A stretch of DNA of 64,000 nt from M0108 sp044228795 (lineage in GTDB: Bacteria; Pseudomonadota; Gammaproteobacteria; Chromatiales; Chromatiaceae): assembly GCA_044228795.1 (NCBI GenBank), contig JBGAUE010000020.1:1-64000 (forward strand), written 5' to 3'. Position numbers and translations under genes: made by a program. The notes below the pieces were generated by a model. The model saw only the letters and a list, made by a program, of their open reading frames with translations, was not told where the DNA came from and did no database searches. This document shows positions 10,386 through 19,311 of the stretch, piece after piece; positions within the stretch are counted from its first letter, which is position 1, and each line of letters starts with the position of its first letter.

Positions 10386-10441
10386 TTGGTTGCATCACCG
10401 ATCGGCAAGGGCACCCGGTGCCAGCGCCGATTAAGTGAAGA

Positions 10442-10465
10442 ATCCCCGCCTCGGCGGGGATTTTT
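10442..10465 (+). terminator. rho-independent terminator
   Basis: A nine-base stem ATCCCCGCC/GGCGGGGAT with a two-base TC spacer is followed by a T run. It ends the RRM transcript and lies 10 bp before the 3' end of the convergent CoA-transferase gene. The stem begins with AAT on the other strand, so it could act in both directions. Confidence 0.85.
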
Positions 10466-10475
10466 GCGTCTAGGG

Positions 10476-12407
10476 TTAACCCCCTTGCCTGGCACGCTGA
10501 AAGGCCTTGGCGGTATAGCGCGTCACCTCGGTATAGTGGCGCTCCATGATGCCCTGCAGGACCTGGGTGTACTCCTTGATCAGATCCGGGGCGATACTGA
10601 AGCGTTCGAAATTGAAGATGGCGGCAACCTTGTGGCCGATCGGCACCAGATGGGCCTCGAAGGCCTGGAGCAGGTGGTCGATATCCCGATGGGTGCGCAC
10701 CCTCAACCCCTCGAAGTTGACAAAGAGAATATTCCGCCCGGCGTCATAGGCAAGGCGTTGATCGAGCGGCAACTCCAGCATGGCCCCTCGCAGATTCATC
10801 GCTTCGGTCCCGAAGATGCGCGCATCCATCAGCCGCGGTGGCCGGGGCATCCGGGGGACGAAGGCCATCCGCTCCAGAATATCGCGCTCCAGATCCACGC
10901 CGGGGGCGATCTCCGACAGTTCGAGACCCTCCGGCCCCAGGCGGAACACGCAGCGCTCGGTGATATAGAGGACGGTCTTGCCCCGTTCCGACGCCTGCGG
11001 GCCGCTGAAGGTCCGGTGCTCAACCTGCTCGACAAATTTCCGCGCGGTGCCATCGACAAGAATCCGGAGAGCCCCCTTCTCCAGGGCGATCTCCAGGTTG
11101 CCGGCGGTAAAGGTCCCCACGAAGACCACCTTTTTCGCGTTTTGGCTGATGTTGATGAACCCGCCGGCGCCGGCGAGCCTGGGGCCGAATTTCGAGACGT
11201 TGAGGTTGCCCTCGCGGTCGGCCTGAGCCAGCCCCAGAAAGGCGATATCGAGTCCGCCGCCATCGTAGAAGTCGAACTGGCTGGGCTGATCGACGATAGC
11301 CTGGGCGTTGGTCGCGGCGCCGAAGTTGAGTCCCCCCGCCGGCACGCCGCCGACCACTCCAGGCTCTGCGGTGAGCGTGATGAGATCGAGGATATGCTCC
11401 TCGGTGGCCACGGCAGCAATGCCCTCGGGCATGCCAATGCCCAGGTTCACCACGTCGTTGGTGGCGAGTTCCAGGGCCGCGCGGCGGGCAATGATCTTGC
11501 GCTCGTCCATGCCCATGGGCGGTATGGCCGATAAGGGCACCCGAATCTCCCCCGAGAAGGCGGGGCTATAGGGCTCACCGAAGGTCTGCATGTGATACTC
11601 GGGGCGCTCCGCGACGACCACACAATCGACCAGGATCCCAGGGATCTTGACCTGACGCGAGGAGAGGCTATGGCGGTCGGCGAGACGTTCAACCTGGGCA
11701 ATGACGAGGCCACCGGAATTATGGACGGCCATGGCGATGGCCTGGGCTTCCAGGGTCAGGGCCTCGCGCTCCAGGGTGATATTGCCCTCCGGGTCAGCGG
11801 TGGTGCCGCGAATGAAGCCGACATGGATGGGGAAGGCCTTGTAAAACAGATATTCCTCGCCGTCGATCTCCAGCAGGCGCACCAGATCGACACCGCAGGC
11901 GCGGGTGCGGTCGTTGAGCTTGCCTCCACCCAGGCGGGGATCGACGAAGGTGCCCAGGCCGACCCGCGTCAGGGTTCCGGGCTTACCGGCGGCGATGTCA
12001 CGAAAGAGGTGACTGATGACACCCTGGGGCAGATTCCAGGCCTCGATGCGATCGGCGAAGGCGAGTTGCTGCAGCTTGGGAACCAGCCCCCAATGGCCAC
12101 CGACCACCCGCCGCACCAGGCCGTCATGACCTAAGTGGTTGAGGCCCCGCTCCTTGCCGTCGCCCTGACCCGCGGCATAGACCAGGGTTAGGTCGCGGGG
12201 ATGGCCGAGTCCATGGGCATCTCTGTCCTCGCTTTCCAAAAAGCGTTGTTCCAGTGCCAGGGCAAGACTCTCCGGAAAGCCAATGCCGACGAAACCGCCC
12301 GTGGCCAGGGTGTCACCATCGCGGATCAGTTGCACGGCTTGACGGGCACTGACCACCTTGCCGGTATCGCCGGCGTGCAGCGAGGCAATGAGAGGATGTT
12401 GGGACAT
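10476..12407 (-). CDS. acyl-CoA:acetate/3-ketoacid CoA transferase, long form
   Basis: A 643-residue family I CoA transferase in which the alpha-type and beta-type halves are fused in one chain. The N-terminal half contains GDTLATGGFVGIGFPE; the C-terminal half has NLGIGMPEG and the catalytic glutamate in TAEPGVVGG. The segment YHMQTFGEPYSPAFSGE resembles propionate CoA transferases. About 130 residues after the core form a C-terminal extension seen in some bacterial members. It would move CoA between short-chain acids such as propionate and acetate. The ATG at 12407 is preferred: the longer reading begins with TTG. There is no strong Shine-Dalgarno sequence. Divergent from the pteridine operon with 85 bp between. 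Confidence 0.85.
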   Translation of the reverse strand: MSQHPLIASLHAGDTGKVVSARQAVQLIRDGDTLATGGFVGIGFPESLALALEQRFLESEDRDAHGLGHPRDLTLVYAAGQGDGKERGLNHLGHDGLVRRVVGGHWGLVPKLQQLAFADRIEAWNLPQGVISHLFRDIAAGKPGTLTRVGLGTFVDPRLGGGKLNDRTRACGVDLVRLLEIDGEEYLFYKAFPIHVGFIRGTTADPEGNITLEREALTLEAQAIAMAVHNSGGLVIAQVERLADRHSLSSRQVKIPGILVDCVVVAERPEYHMQTFGEPYSPAFSGEIRVPLSAIPPMGMDERKIIARRAALELATNDVVNLGIGMPEGIAAVATEEHILDLITLTAEPGVVGGVPAGGLNFGAATNAQAIVDQPSQFDFYDGGGLDIAFLGLAQADREGNLNVSKFGPRLAGAGGFINISQNAKKVVFVGTFTAGNLEIALEKGALRILVDGTARKFVEQVEHRTFSGPQASERGKTVLYITERCVFRLGPEGLELSEIAPGVDLERDILERMAFVPRMPRPPRLMDARIFGTEAMNLRGAMLELPLDQRLAYDAGRNILFVNFEGLRVRTHRDIDHLLQAFEAHLVPIGHKVAAIFNFERFSIAPDLIKEYTQVLQGIMERHYTEVTRYTAKAFQRARQGG

Positions 12408-12492
12408 GGGAATGCCTGAGGTATGGCTTGCCGAAGATGGCAATGTATCATCCCCTCCCAGCCGTCAACATTCTTAAAATCCGGAGACCCTT

Positions 12493-13002
12493 ATGGAACA
12501 TCCCACTCTGACGCGCATTGAGATCAGCAAGGAGTATCTCAAATTCAGTGCGGGCCACTTCACGCTGTTTTCCGCCTCGGAACGTGAAAATCTCCATGGT
12601 CACAATTATCAGGTTTGTTGTTCGGTCATCACCCGGGTAGGTGCCGATGGCCTGGCCTTCGACTATACCATTATCAAAAAGCTGCTTCTTAAGCTCTGCA
12701 ACCAGCTTGATGAAGTGGTGCTATTACCAGAACGTTCGCCCCATTTACGTATCGAATCGGACGCCGGGCGAATCTCCGTCCGGTTTGCCGATGAATGTAT
12801 CCCTTTCCTCGAACGAGATGTCCTGCTGCTGCCCATCAGCAATGTCACCATCGAGGAATTAGCCGCGCTACTCCTCAGGCGACTCCGTGAGTTTCCTGAA
12901 CTGACGGCGCAGCCTCTGCAATCTATCGAAGTTGGCGTTTCATCAGGACCTGGGCAATGGGCCTATGCGGTATGGGACATGCCCCGGGAGTCACAGCCAT
13001 GA
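12493..13002 (+). CDS. 6-pyruvoyltetrahydropterin synthase/QueD family, PTPS-III-like
   Basis: A 169-residue T-fold enzyme. Zinc ligands are H22 (FSAGHF) and H35/H37 (LHGHNY). The catalytic cysteine of PTPS and QueD is absent; the preceding segment is SERENLHGH, with E32 close to where that cysteine would be. This pattern recalls PTPS-III enzymes, which can make 6-hydroxymethyl-dihydropterin and replace dihydroneopterin aldolase in folate synthesis. The ATG has GGAG seven bases upstream. It is the first gene of a tight operon with two SDR oxidoreductases (ATGA overlap), so a reduced-pterin product such as a biopterin- or monapterin-type cofactor is also possible. Exact reaction uncertain. Confidence 0.8.
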   Translation: MEHPTLTRIEISKEYLKFSAGHFTLFSASERENLHGHNYQVCCSVITRVGADGLAFDYTIIKKLLLKLCNQLDEVVLLPERSPHLRIESDAGRISVRFADECIPFLERDVLLLPISNVTIEELAALLLRRLREFPELTAQPLQSIEVGVSSGPGQWAYAVWDMPRESQP

Positions 13003-13703
13003 CGCAGCAACTCGTGATAACAGGCGCCAGTTCCGGCATCGGCCAGGCCGTCGCCTCGCATTTTCTACAGGAGGGCTGGTCCGTGATAAATATCGCGAGA
13101 CGGCCCTGCCCCATTACTGGAGTTGCCAATCTTCTCTGTGACCTATCCTTACCCGGGGCCGTCGAGGCCTTGCGCGCACCCCTTGGCTCTCATCTGGACC
13201 AGGCCGGCACCCTTTGCCTGGTACATAATGCGGGGCTAATGGAGACGGATCGTATCAATAAGCTTCCGGATGCCAATTTGCGCAGTGCGCTCGAGCTCAC
13301 CATTCTGTCCGCCAGCGCTCTGAATCAAATAGTCATCCCGTGGATGGCCCCGGGGTCAAGCATCCTCTACATCGGTTCCACCTTAGCGGAGAAGGCCGTG
13401 GCAGGTGTCGCGAGTTATGTGATTGCCAAACACGCCCTGGTTGGCATGATGCGCGCCACCTGTCAGGATTTGGCCGGAGAGGGTATCCATACTTGCATGA
13501 TATGTCCGGGTTTCACCGACACCCCGCCCCTGCGCGCCCTCATCGCAGCCCATCCCCAAATACTGGAGGGCATTAAGGACCTATCCGCCTTCAATCGGCT
13601 GATAGAACCCGAAGAGATCGCGGCAACGCTCGCCTTCGCCGCGACATCCCCCGTGCTTAACGGCGCCGTGATCCACGCCAATCTCGGGCAGCGCGAGCGA
13701 TGA
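12999..13703 (+). CDS. short-chain dehydrogenase/reductase, pteridine operon
   Basis: A 234-residue classical SDR. The NAD(P)-binding motif TGASSGIG (8-15), LVHNAG (replacing the usual NNAG), the catalytic serine in YIGST and the YVIAK (YxxxK) pair are all present, so it should be active. The start overlaps the stop of the PTPS-like gene (ATGA), and its own stop overlaps the next SDR in the same way. In pteridine pathways, SDRs of the sepiapterin-reductase or monapterin-reductase type reduce the side chain or ring, which fits this position. The substrate itself is inferred from context. Confidence 0.85.
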   Translation: MTQQLVITGASSGIGQAVASHFLQEGWSVINIARRPCPITGVANLLCDLSLPGAVEALRAPLGSHLDQAGTLCLVHNAGLMETDRINKLPDANLRSALELTILSASALNQIVIPWMAPGSSILYIGSTLAEKAVAGVASYVIAKHALVGMMRATCQDLAGEGIHTCMICPGFTDTPPLRALIAAHPQILEGIKDLSAFNRLIEPEEIAATLAFAATSPVLNGAVIHANLGQRER

Positions 13704-14491
13704 GTACGGGATGCCCCCAGGGCTCAGCTATCGAGACCGGTCAAGGCCGGATGGTCTGTATCAGCGGCGGGGCTTCCGGTATCGGGACGGGACTCGTCGC
13801 CGCATTTTTGGCGGCCGGCGACCGGGTCTGTACCTTCGGGCGCTCTCCAGAAAAGCTCGACCTGTTGCGAAAAAGGTGGCCAGCCGCTATCGCCCGCGAG
13901 CAATTGATGCTCCTGACCGGCGACGTCACCGACAGCCCTTTTCGAGATCAATTGCTTAGGCTCATTACGGAACTGGGAGGAAGGCTTGATGTTCTTGTCA
14001 ATAACGCTGGCATCATCCGCGCCAGTAGCGGCTTAGAGGAAAGTCCGGAGGACTGGCGTCTGACTCTCGAAACGAATCTTATTGCTCCCTACGCCCTCCT
14101 CCAGGCGTGTCTGCCACTGCTGAGCAGAAGTCTATCGCCAGCAGTTATCAATATCTCCTCGGTTTGTGCTCAGCATCCCTTTGATACCTGTACCTCCATG
14201 GCTTACTCCGCCAGCAAAGCCGGTTTGGACCTCATGACTCGCCGTCTGGCCCTGGCGCTGGCACCCAGAGGAATTCGTGTCAATGGCATAGCGCCGGGTG
14301 TAGTGAACACAGATATCTGGGGGGAAGAGACCGAACTGATGTCCGCCACGGTCGCCCAGCGACATGTCCTGCATCATCGGGCTATCAGTGTCGAGGAAAT
14401 TGCCGCGGCAGCCCTGTTTTTGGTATCGGCGGAGGCCGGATCCATAACCGGCACCATCCTTAACGTCGATGCCGGTTATGCCCTTGGATAG
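13700..14491 (+). CDS. short-chain dehydrogenase/reductase, second copy of the pair
   Basis: A 263-residue SDR with SGGASGIG near residue 22, LVNNAG, the catalytic serine in INISS and AYSASKAG (YxxxK), followed by RVNGIAPGVVNTD and the usual C-terminal GTILNVDAGYALG. A short N-terminal extension of about 16 residues precedes the first strand. It is the last gene of the PTPS-SDR-SDR operon and overlaps the previous gene by four bases. The two SDRs are clearly different in sequence and so probably act on different steps. About 130 bp follow before the convergent hisG, with no clear terminator. Confidence 0.85.
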   Translation: MSTGCPQGSAIETGQGRMVCISGGASGIGTGLVAAFLAAGDRVCTFGRSPEKLDLLRKRWPAAIAREQLMLLTGDVTDSPFRDQLLRLITELGGRLDVLVNNAGIIRASSGLEESPEDWRLTLETNLIAPYALLQACLPLLSRSLSPAVINISSVCAQHPFDTCTSMAYSASKAGLDLMTRRLALALAPRGIRVNGIAPGVVNTDIWGEETELMSATVAQRHVLHHRAISVEEIAAAALFLVSAEAGSITGTILNVDAGYALG

Positions 14492-14623
14492 CCAGTCCGC
14501 AAGGGCGGCTAATGGATTCCGCTATCCCCTGTACCTGGCAACTTTCTTGATGGAAGGGACCAAGTTACTCGATGAGCCGAGGCAACCAGGATTTAGAGGC
14601 GACCTCCAGGCCAGTCCTTGGCC

Positions 14624-15496
14624 TCACACCATCTTGCGCAGCCCATACTCCAGGATACCCTCAGCGCCGGCCACCCGCAGACGGGGCACCAGGTCGCGGA
14701 CGATCCTGGCATCCACGACGGTCTCGACGGCCAACCAGGCGCGATCGTAGAGATGGCTGACCGTGGGGGCATGGAGACTCGGAAGCAGATCTACAACGCG
14801 ATCCAGATCCTCGGCCTTGACGTTGAGCTTGAGGGCGACCTTGTGGCGTGCCGCCAGGGCGGCCTGGAGCATGAGGGCTATCTGGTCAATCTTGGCCCGC
14901 TTCCAGGGATCCTGACGCGCCTGGGGATTGGCAATGAGCCGGGTCTCGGTGACCAGCAACTCCTCGACGATGCGCAGACCGTGGGCCCGGATGGTGCTGC
15001 CGGTCTCGGTGATCTCGACCACGGCATCCACCAGGCCCTCCACCACCTTGGCCTCGGTAGCGCCCCAGGAAAATTCCACACTGGCCTCGATATCCCGCTC
15101 CGCCAGATATCGTTTAGTGAAGCCCACCAACTCGGTGGCGATCTTCTTACCCTGCAAGTCGGCGACGCTGGTTATCGGGGAGTCCTTGGGCACCACCAGC
15201 ACCCAGCGGCTCGGCTGCTCCGAACTCTTGGAATAGGTCAGGGTGCTGACCTCTTCGACCAGGGCCTGGGTCTCCAGTATCCAGTCCAGACCCGTCAATC
15301 CCAGGTCCAGGGTCCCGCTGGCCACATAGGGTGCCATCTCCTGGGCGCGCACCAGGACGCAGGATAGCTCCGGGTCGTCCACGTCCGGGTAATAGTTGCG
15401 CGAGTGGGGGCTGATCTTCCAGCCTGCCTGCTCGAAGAGGCTCAGGGTGGACAGCTCAAGGCTGCCTTTCGGGAGACCGAGGCGAAGACAACTCAT
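14624..15496 (-). CDS. hisG: ATP phosphoribosyltransferase, long form
   Basis: A 290-residue HisG, the first enzyme of histidine synthesis (ATP plus PRPP to phosphoribosyl-ATP). LRLGLPKGSL at the N-terminus, the central VEFSWGATEAKVVEG and the PRPP-binding ITETGSTIRAHGLR are clear. The length and the C-terminal ~75-residue domain (from about 215) match the long HisG_L form, which is hexameric and histidine-inhibited and needs no HisZ. It is the last gene of the pyr operon, 34 bp after pyrK. That pairs two PRPP-linked pathways in one transcript. Confidence 0.93.
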   Translation of the reverse strand: MSCLRLGLPKGSLELSTLSLFEQAGWKISPHSRNYYPDVDDPELSCVLVRAQEMAPYVASGTLDLGLTGLDWILETQALVEEVSTLTYSKSSEQPSRWVLVVPKDSPITSVADLQGKKIATELVGFTKRYLAERDIEASVEFSWGATEAKVVEGLVDAVVEITETGSTIRAHGLRIVEELLVTETRLIANPQARQDPWKRAKIDQIALMLQAALAARHKVALKLNVKAEDLDRVVDLLPSLHAPTVSHLYDRAWLAVETVVDARIVRDLVPRLRVAGAEGILEYGLRKMV

Positions 15497-15530
15497 AATG
15501 CGATTACCAGTTTCGGAGGGGGATTAGCGC

Positions 15531-16403
15531 TTAAAAGACGTGCTGGGCGTCAAAGACGGGGCCATCCACGCAGACGCGCTTCATAGCGGGGCCCTCGGGG
15601 GTTTTGACCTCGACGACGCAGCCGGCACAACCGCCGACGCCACAGGCCATGAACTCCTCCAGGGAGACCTGACAGGGCAGGGAGAACTCAACAGCCAAAG
15701 CAGCGACGGCCTTCAGCATGGGGTGGGGTCCGCAGGCGAAGACCTCGACCTCGGCGAGGGCGCTTGCATCCAGGCCCTGGAGCCAGGAGCGGGCCAGGTC
15801 GGTCACGTAACCCTGAAAACAGCCGGCATAGCCTTGCAGGCTGGCCAGGCGGCTAGGCAGACCCCAGTCATCGAGCAGGGGCATGGCGGCGATGACCGGG
15901 GGTGGCAGTCCCGGGACCAGGATTTGCGAGGGCCGTGCCTGGAAGGGAAAGGGCACCTCGGAGCCAAAGATAACCAAGGGCTTATAGGCCGGCTCCCGGC
16001 GCAGGGCGTCGGCCAGGAACACCATGGGCGGCATGCCCACCCCGCCGCCGACCAGCAGGGGTCTGGGCCGCTCGGGATGGACCTGGAAGGGCTTGCCGAT
16101 GGGACCGATCGAACTGACGATATCCCCGGGGCGGCGCTGGGCCAGGAGCCGGGTGCCCTCCCCCACCACCTTGTAAAGGATTTCGATCCAGCCCGACCGG
16201 GCATTGACGCGCATCAGGGAGATGGGCCGACGCAACAGGAGAGCCGGGTCGCAGGTGAGGTGGACGAACTGGCCGGGCTTGGCATGCTGGGCACACTCGG
16301 GAGACCCGAGGCGCATCAGGTACTGGTTGCCAGGGTGGGCCTCCTGGGTCAGAACCTCCGCATCCTCCACGAAGAGAGTGCCGCGCGGGGATTCCCTGCT
16401 CAT
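15531..16403 (-). CDS. pyrK: dihydroorotate dehydrogenase electron-transfer subunit (PyrK-like)
   Basis: A 290-residue ferredoxin-reductase-type flavoprotein. It has an FAD domain with the RRPISLMRV motif, an NAD-binding half with LLVGGGVGMPP, and a C-terminal [2Fe-2S] site formed by C254, C259, C262 and C278 in the pattern CGVGGCAGC...C. This is the arrangement of PyrK, which carries electrons from PyrD to NAD+ in class 1B dihydroorotate dehydrogenase. No pyrD is in the window. Its start overlaps the stop of the dihydroorotase-like gene (ATGA). The position inside a pyr operon supports the name; a partner other than PyrD cannot be excluded. Confidence 0.88.
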   Translation of the reverse strand: MSRESPRGTLFVEDAEVLTQEAHPGNQYLMRLGSPECAQHAKPGQFVHLTCDPALLLRRPISLMRVNARSGWIEILYKVVGEGTRLLAQRRPGDIVSSIGPIGKPFQVHPERPRPLLVGGGVGMPPMVFLADALRREPAYKPLVIFGSEVPFPFQARPSQILVPGLPPPVIAAMPLLDDWGLPSRLASLQGYAGCFQGYVTDLARSWLQGLDASALAEVEVFACGPHPMLKAVAALAVEFSLPCQVSLEEFMACGVGGCAGCVVEVKTPEGPAMKRVCVDGPVFDAQHVF

Positions 16404-17698
16404 GATTGGCCCTGGGGTGCGTGGACGATACGGCCGGCCAGCAGGGTCCAGGTTGCGCGCCCCTTCATCCTGGCCCCCAGGAAGGGCGTATTGAGGCCCT
16501 GACTACGCCAAGTCCCGGCGCTGACACGCCACTTGGCCTCGGGATCAAAGACACAGACGTCCGCGCACCCACCGCTGGCCAGATGGCCCAGAGGCAGGCC
16601 CAGGATGGCGGCGGGGCCGCTGGTAAGGCGGGCGATGGCCGTCGGCAGGTCCATCAGATCCTTGGCAATCAGGCGCAGCATCAGCGGCAACAGGGTCTCC
16701 AGGGCCGCCATCCCCGGCTCGGTGCTGGGGAAGGGGGCCAGCTTGGCGTCGGCCTCGTGGGGCTGATGATCGGAACAGACGGCACTGACCAGACCGGCGC
16801 GCACGGCGTCGCGCAAGGCGTCGCGATCGGCGAGGGTGCGCAGGGGCGGGTGCAGGTGGCACTGGCTGTTGAAGCCCTCCAGATCGTCTTCCGTCAGGAT
16901 GAGCTGATGGGCGTTGACGTCGGCGGTGACGGCAATACCCCGGCAATGGGCGTCCGCCAGCATCTCCAGGGCGCGGGCGCAGGAGAGGCCACGCAAGTGA
17001 ACCCGGGCACCGGTCTGCTCCGCCAGCGCCAGGTCTCGGGCCAGGGCCACCGTCTCCGCCGCCTCCGGGATGCCCGGCAGGCCCAGACGGGTACTGACCC
17101 GACCCTCGTGAGCGCAGCCGTTGTCGCGCAGAAAGCGGTTTTCGGGGCGCAGGAAGACGGTCAGCCCGAAGGTAGCGGCATACTCCAAGGCGCGCCGCAG
17201 CACCTGGGTATTGAGGAGGGGATGGTCGGCCTGACTCATGACGGCGCAGCCGGCGTGACGCAGGGCCACCATCTCGCTAATCTGCTCGCCCGCCAGTCCC
17301 TGAGTCAGGGCCCCGGCGGGGATCACCCGCGCCAGGCCGGCCTGTTCGGCGGTGCGGGTAATGAGCTGGGCGACCGCCGGGGTGTCGAGCACCGGCCAGG
17401 TATCCGGTGGGCAACAGAGGGTGGTGATGCCCGCCGCGGCCGCCGCGGCCGTCTCGCTGGCGATCGTGCCCTTATGTTCCTGGCCGGGCTCCCGCAAACG
17501 GGCGCAGAGATCGATCAGGCCAGGGCAGACCACCTGATCGCGGGCATCCAGGACAAGCTCCGGCTGAAATCCTGGCGGGGCCGCGCCCACCGCCAGCACC
17601 CTCCCCTCGGCCAGGTGCAGGTCCAGGAGGCCATCGATCTGGTTGGCGGGGTCGATGAGGCGACCATGACAGATACTGATACGTGAGACTTCAGTCAT
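16400..17698 (-). CDS. catalytically dead dihydroorotase homologue (PyrC'/PyrX)
   Basis: A 432-residue type I dihydroorotase homologue. In active enzymes the first metal-binding motif reads DxHxH before LREPG; here it is D63-L-C65-A-R67-LREPG, so both histidines are gone. The later CSDHQPHE segment keeps its aspartate. Such proteins, known from Pseudomonas, lack activity and instead hold aspartate transcarbamoylase in its active assembly. The gene overlaps pyrB by 8 bp upstream and pyrK by 4 bp downstream, consistent with a structural partner of PyrB. A functional dihydroorotase should exist elsewhere in the genome. Confidence 0.9.
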   Translation of the reverse strand: MTEVSRISICHGRLIDPANQIDGLLDLHLAEGRVLAVGAAPPGFQPELVLDARDQVVCPGLIDLCARLREPGQEHKGTIASETAAAAAAGITTLCCPPDTWPVLDTPAVAQLITRTAEQAGLARVIPAGALTQGLAGEQISEMVALRHAGCAVMSQADHPLLNTQVLRRALEYAATFGLTVFLRPENRFLRDNGCAHEGRVSTRLGLPGIPEAAETVALARDLALAEQTGARVHLRGLSCARALEMLADAHCRGIAVTADVNAHQLILTEDDLEGFNSQCHLHPPLRTLADRDALRDAVRAGLVSAVCSDHQPHEADAKLAPFPSTEPGMAALETLLPLMLRLIAKDLMDLPTAIARLTSGPAAILGLPLGHLASGGCADVCVFDPEAKWRVSAGTWRSQGLNTPFLGARMKGRATWTLLAGRIVHAPQGQS

Positions 17699-18677
17699 GC
17701 TCTGCGGCCCGTCCGCGCCGGTTCTGGGTGCCGATGCACAGGGCCATGACCGCCATGCGCACGGCGATGCCGTTGCTGACTTGCTCCAGGATCACCGATC
17801 GTGGCCCGTCGGCGACCTGGGAATCCATCTCCACCCCGCGATTGATGGGCCCGGGATGCATGACGATGGCATCCGGCTTGGCGGTGGCCAGGCGTTCCTC
17901 GGTGAGGCCGAAGAGTTGAAAATATTCGTGCTCGCTCGGCAGCATGGCCCCACGCATACGCTCGCGCTGCAGACGCAGCATGATGACGACGTCGGCATCC
18001 CGCACCCCCTCCCGCAGGTCGTGGAAGACGCGGGCGCCCAGGGATTCGGGTGCCGCCGGCAGCAGAGTGCGCGGCGCTATGATGCGCACCTCGCCAGCAC
18101 CCAGGATCTTGAGGGCCGCCAATTGGGAGCGCGCCACCCGCGAATGGAGAATATCGCCGACGATAGCCACCCGCAGCTTACCGAAATCGCCCTTGTGGTG
18201 GCGAATGGTGAACATGTCCAGCATGCCCTGGGTCGGGTGGGAGTGGCGCCCGTCGCCGGCATTGATGACGCTCACCCCGGGAGCAGCGTGCTGGGCGATG
18301 AAGTGGGCGGCCCCGCTCTCGGCGTGCCGCACCACGAACATATCGACGTGCATGGCCTCCAGGTTGCGCAGGGTGTCGAGCAGGGTCTCGCCCTTGGAGG
18401 TGGAGGAGGCGGCGATATTCAGGGTGAGCACATCCGCCGAGAGCCGCTTGGCCGCCAGCTCGAAGGTGGTACGGGTACGGGTGCTGGTCTCGAAAAAGAG
18501 GTTGGCGACCGTTTTGCCCCGACACAGGGGCACCTTCTTCACGGCCTGGCGGGCTACACCCAGGAAGCCCTCGGTCTTATCGAGGATCTTGACCAGAAGT
18601 TCACGGCTCAGACCCTCAAGGGTCAGGAAGTGCTTAAGGTAACCCTGGTCGTCAAGCTGGATGTTGGTAGCGGACAT
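17691..18677 (-). CDS. pyrB: aspartate carbamoyltransferase catalytic subunit
   Basis: A 328-residue ATCase making carbamoyl-aspartate, the second step of pyrimidine synthesis. The carbamoyl-phosphate site FFETSTRTRTTFE, the SSTSKGETLLDT loop, the HPTQGMLD motif and the HPGPINRGVE motif are intact. The N-terminus is about 15 residues longer than in E. coli PyrB, as in Pseudomonas-type enzymes that form dodecamers with PyrC'. It lies between pyrR (88 bp upstream) and the dead dihydroorotase (8 bp overlap). No pyrI gene is present, which fits the PyrB-PyrC' type. Confidence 0.95.
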   Translation of the reverse strand: MSATNIQLDDQGYLKHFLTLEGLSRELLVKILDKTEGFLGVARQAVKKVPLCRGKTVANLFFETSTRTRTTFELAAKRLSADVLTLNIAASSTSKGETLLDTLRNLEAMHVDMFVVRHAESGAAHFIAQHAAPGVSVINAGDGRHSHPTQGMLDMFTIRHHKGDFGKLRVAIVGDILHSRVARSQLAALKILGAGEVRIIAPRTLLPAAPESLGARVFHDLREGVRDADVVIMLRLQRERMRGAMLPSEHEYFQLFGLTEERLATAKPDAIVMHPGPINRGVEMDSQVADGPRSVILEQVSNGIAVRMAVMALCIGTQNRRGRAAEHD

Positions 18678-18765
18678 GGCGGGTGACGACTCGGTTCAGG
18701 ATCGGGAATGGGAAGTGGTGAGTGGATTGTTGGGAGCCGAGTTTCTATAAGGCTGGCAGTTGGAG

Positions 18766-19311
18766 TCAGGGGTTTTGGGCGCGATGGCCCAGAACCAGCG
18801 CCAGGGGCTCGGGACCCGTCAACTTGACCTGGAGGGCGGGATCCATGTCCAGCTCCCGCTTGAGATCCAGGCCCGTGGCATCCGCCGCGATGGGGAGTTC
18901 CCGCCCGCCGCGCCGCACCAGCACCGCCAGCATAACGGAGGCCGGCCGGCCATAGTCGAAGAGGATATCCAGGGCGGCGCGAATGGTGCGGCCCGTCTGG
19001 AGGACATCGTCCACCAGGATGATATGGCGGTCGTTCACCTCCACCGGCAGATCCGAGGGCCGCACCTGGGGGTGCAGGCCTATGCGACTGAAATCATCGC
19101 GATAATAGGAGATGTCCAGCACCCCCAAGGGCTCGGGGAGGTACAGGGCGCGATGCAGCCGCTCGGCAACCCAGACGCCGCCCGTATGGATGCCGACCAT
19201 GAGGGGGTCCAGGATACCGCGCCGGGTCAGCTTGGACTGGAGGATGACGCTCATGGAGCCGATAGCCGCCTCGATAACCTCGGAGGAGGCATAATTTTCA
19301 GTGGGATTCAC
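18766..19311 (-). CDS. pyrR: bifunctional PyrR: pyr regulator / uracil phosphoribosyltransferase
   Basis: A 181-residue PyrR. The PRPP-binding loop reads IILVDDVLQTGRTIRAA and the N-terminal half has the family's VGIHTGGVWVAERL. PyrR senses pyrimidine nucleotides; in Gram-positives it binds pyr mRNA, while in gammaproteobacteria its regulatory role is less clear. The start is a GTG inside the 3' end of ruvX (14-bp overlap). The 88 bp between pyrR and pyrB would be the place for a regulatory hairpin, but I saw no convincing attenuator there. Confidence 0.92.
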   Translation of the reverse strand: MNPTENYASSEVIEAAIGSMSVILQSKLTRRGILDPLMVGIHTGGVWVAERLHRALYLPEPLGVLDISYYRDDFSRIGLHPQVRPSDLPVEVNDRHIILVDDVLQTGRTIRAALDILFDYGRPASVMLAVLVRRGGRELPIAADATGLDLKRELDMDPALQVKLTGPEPLALVLGHRAQNP

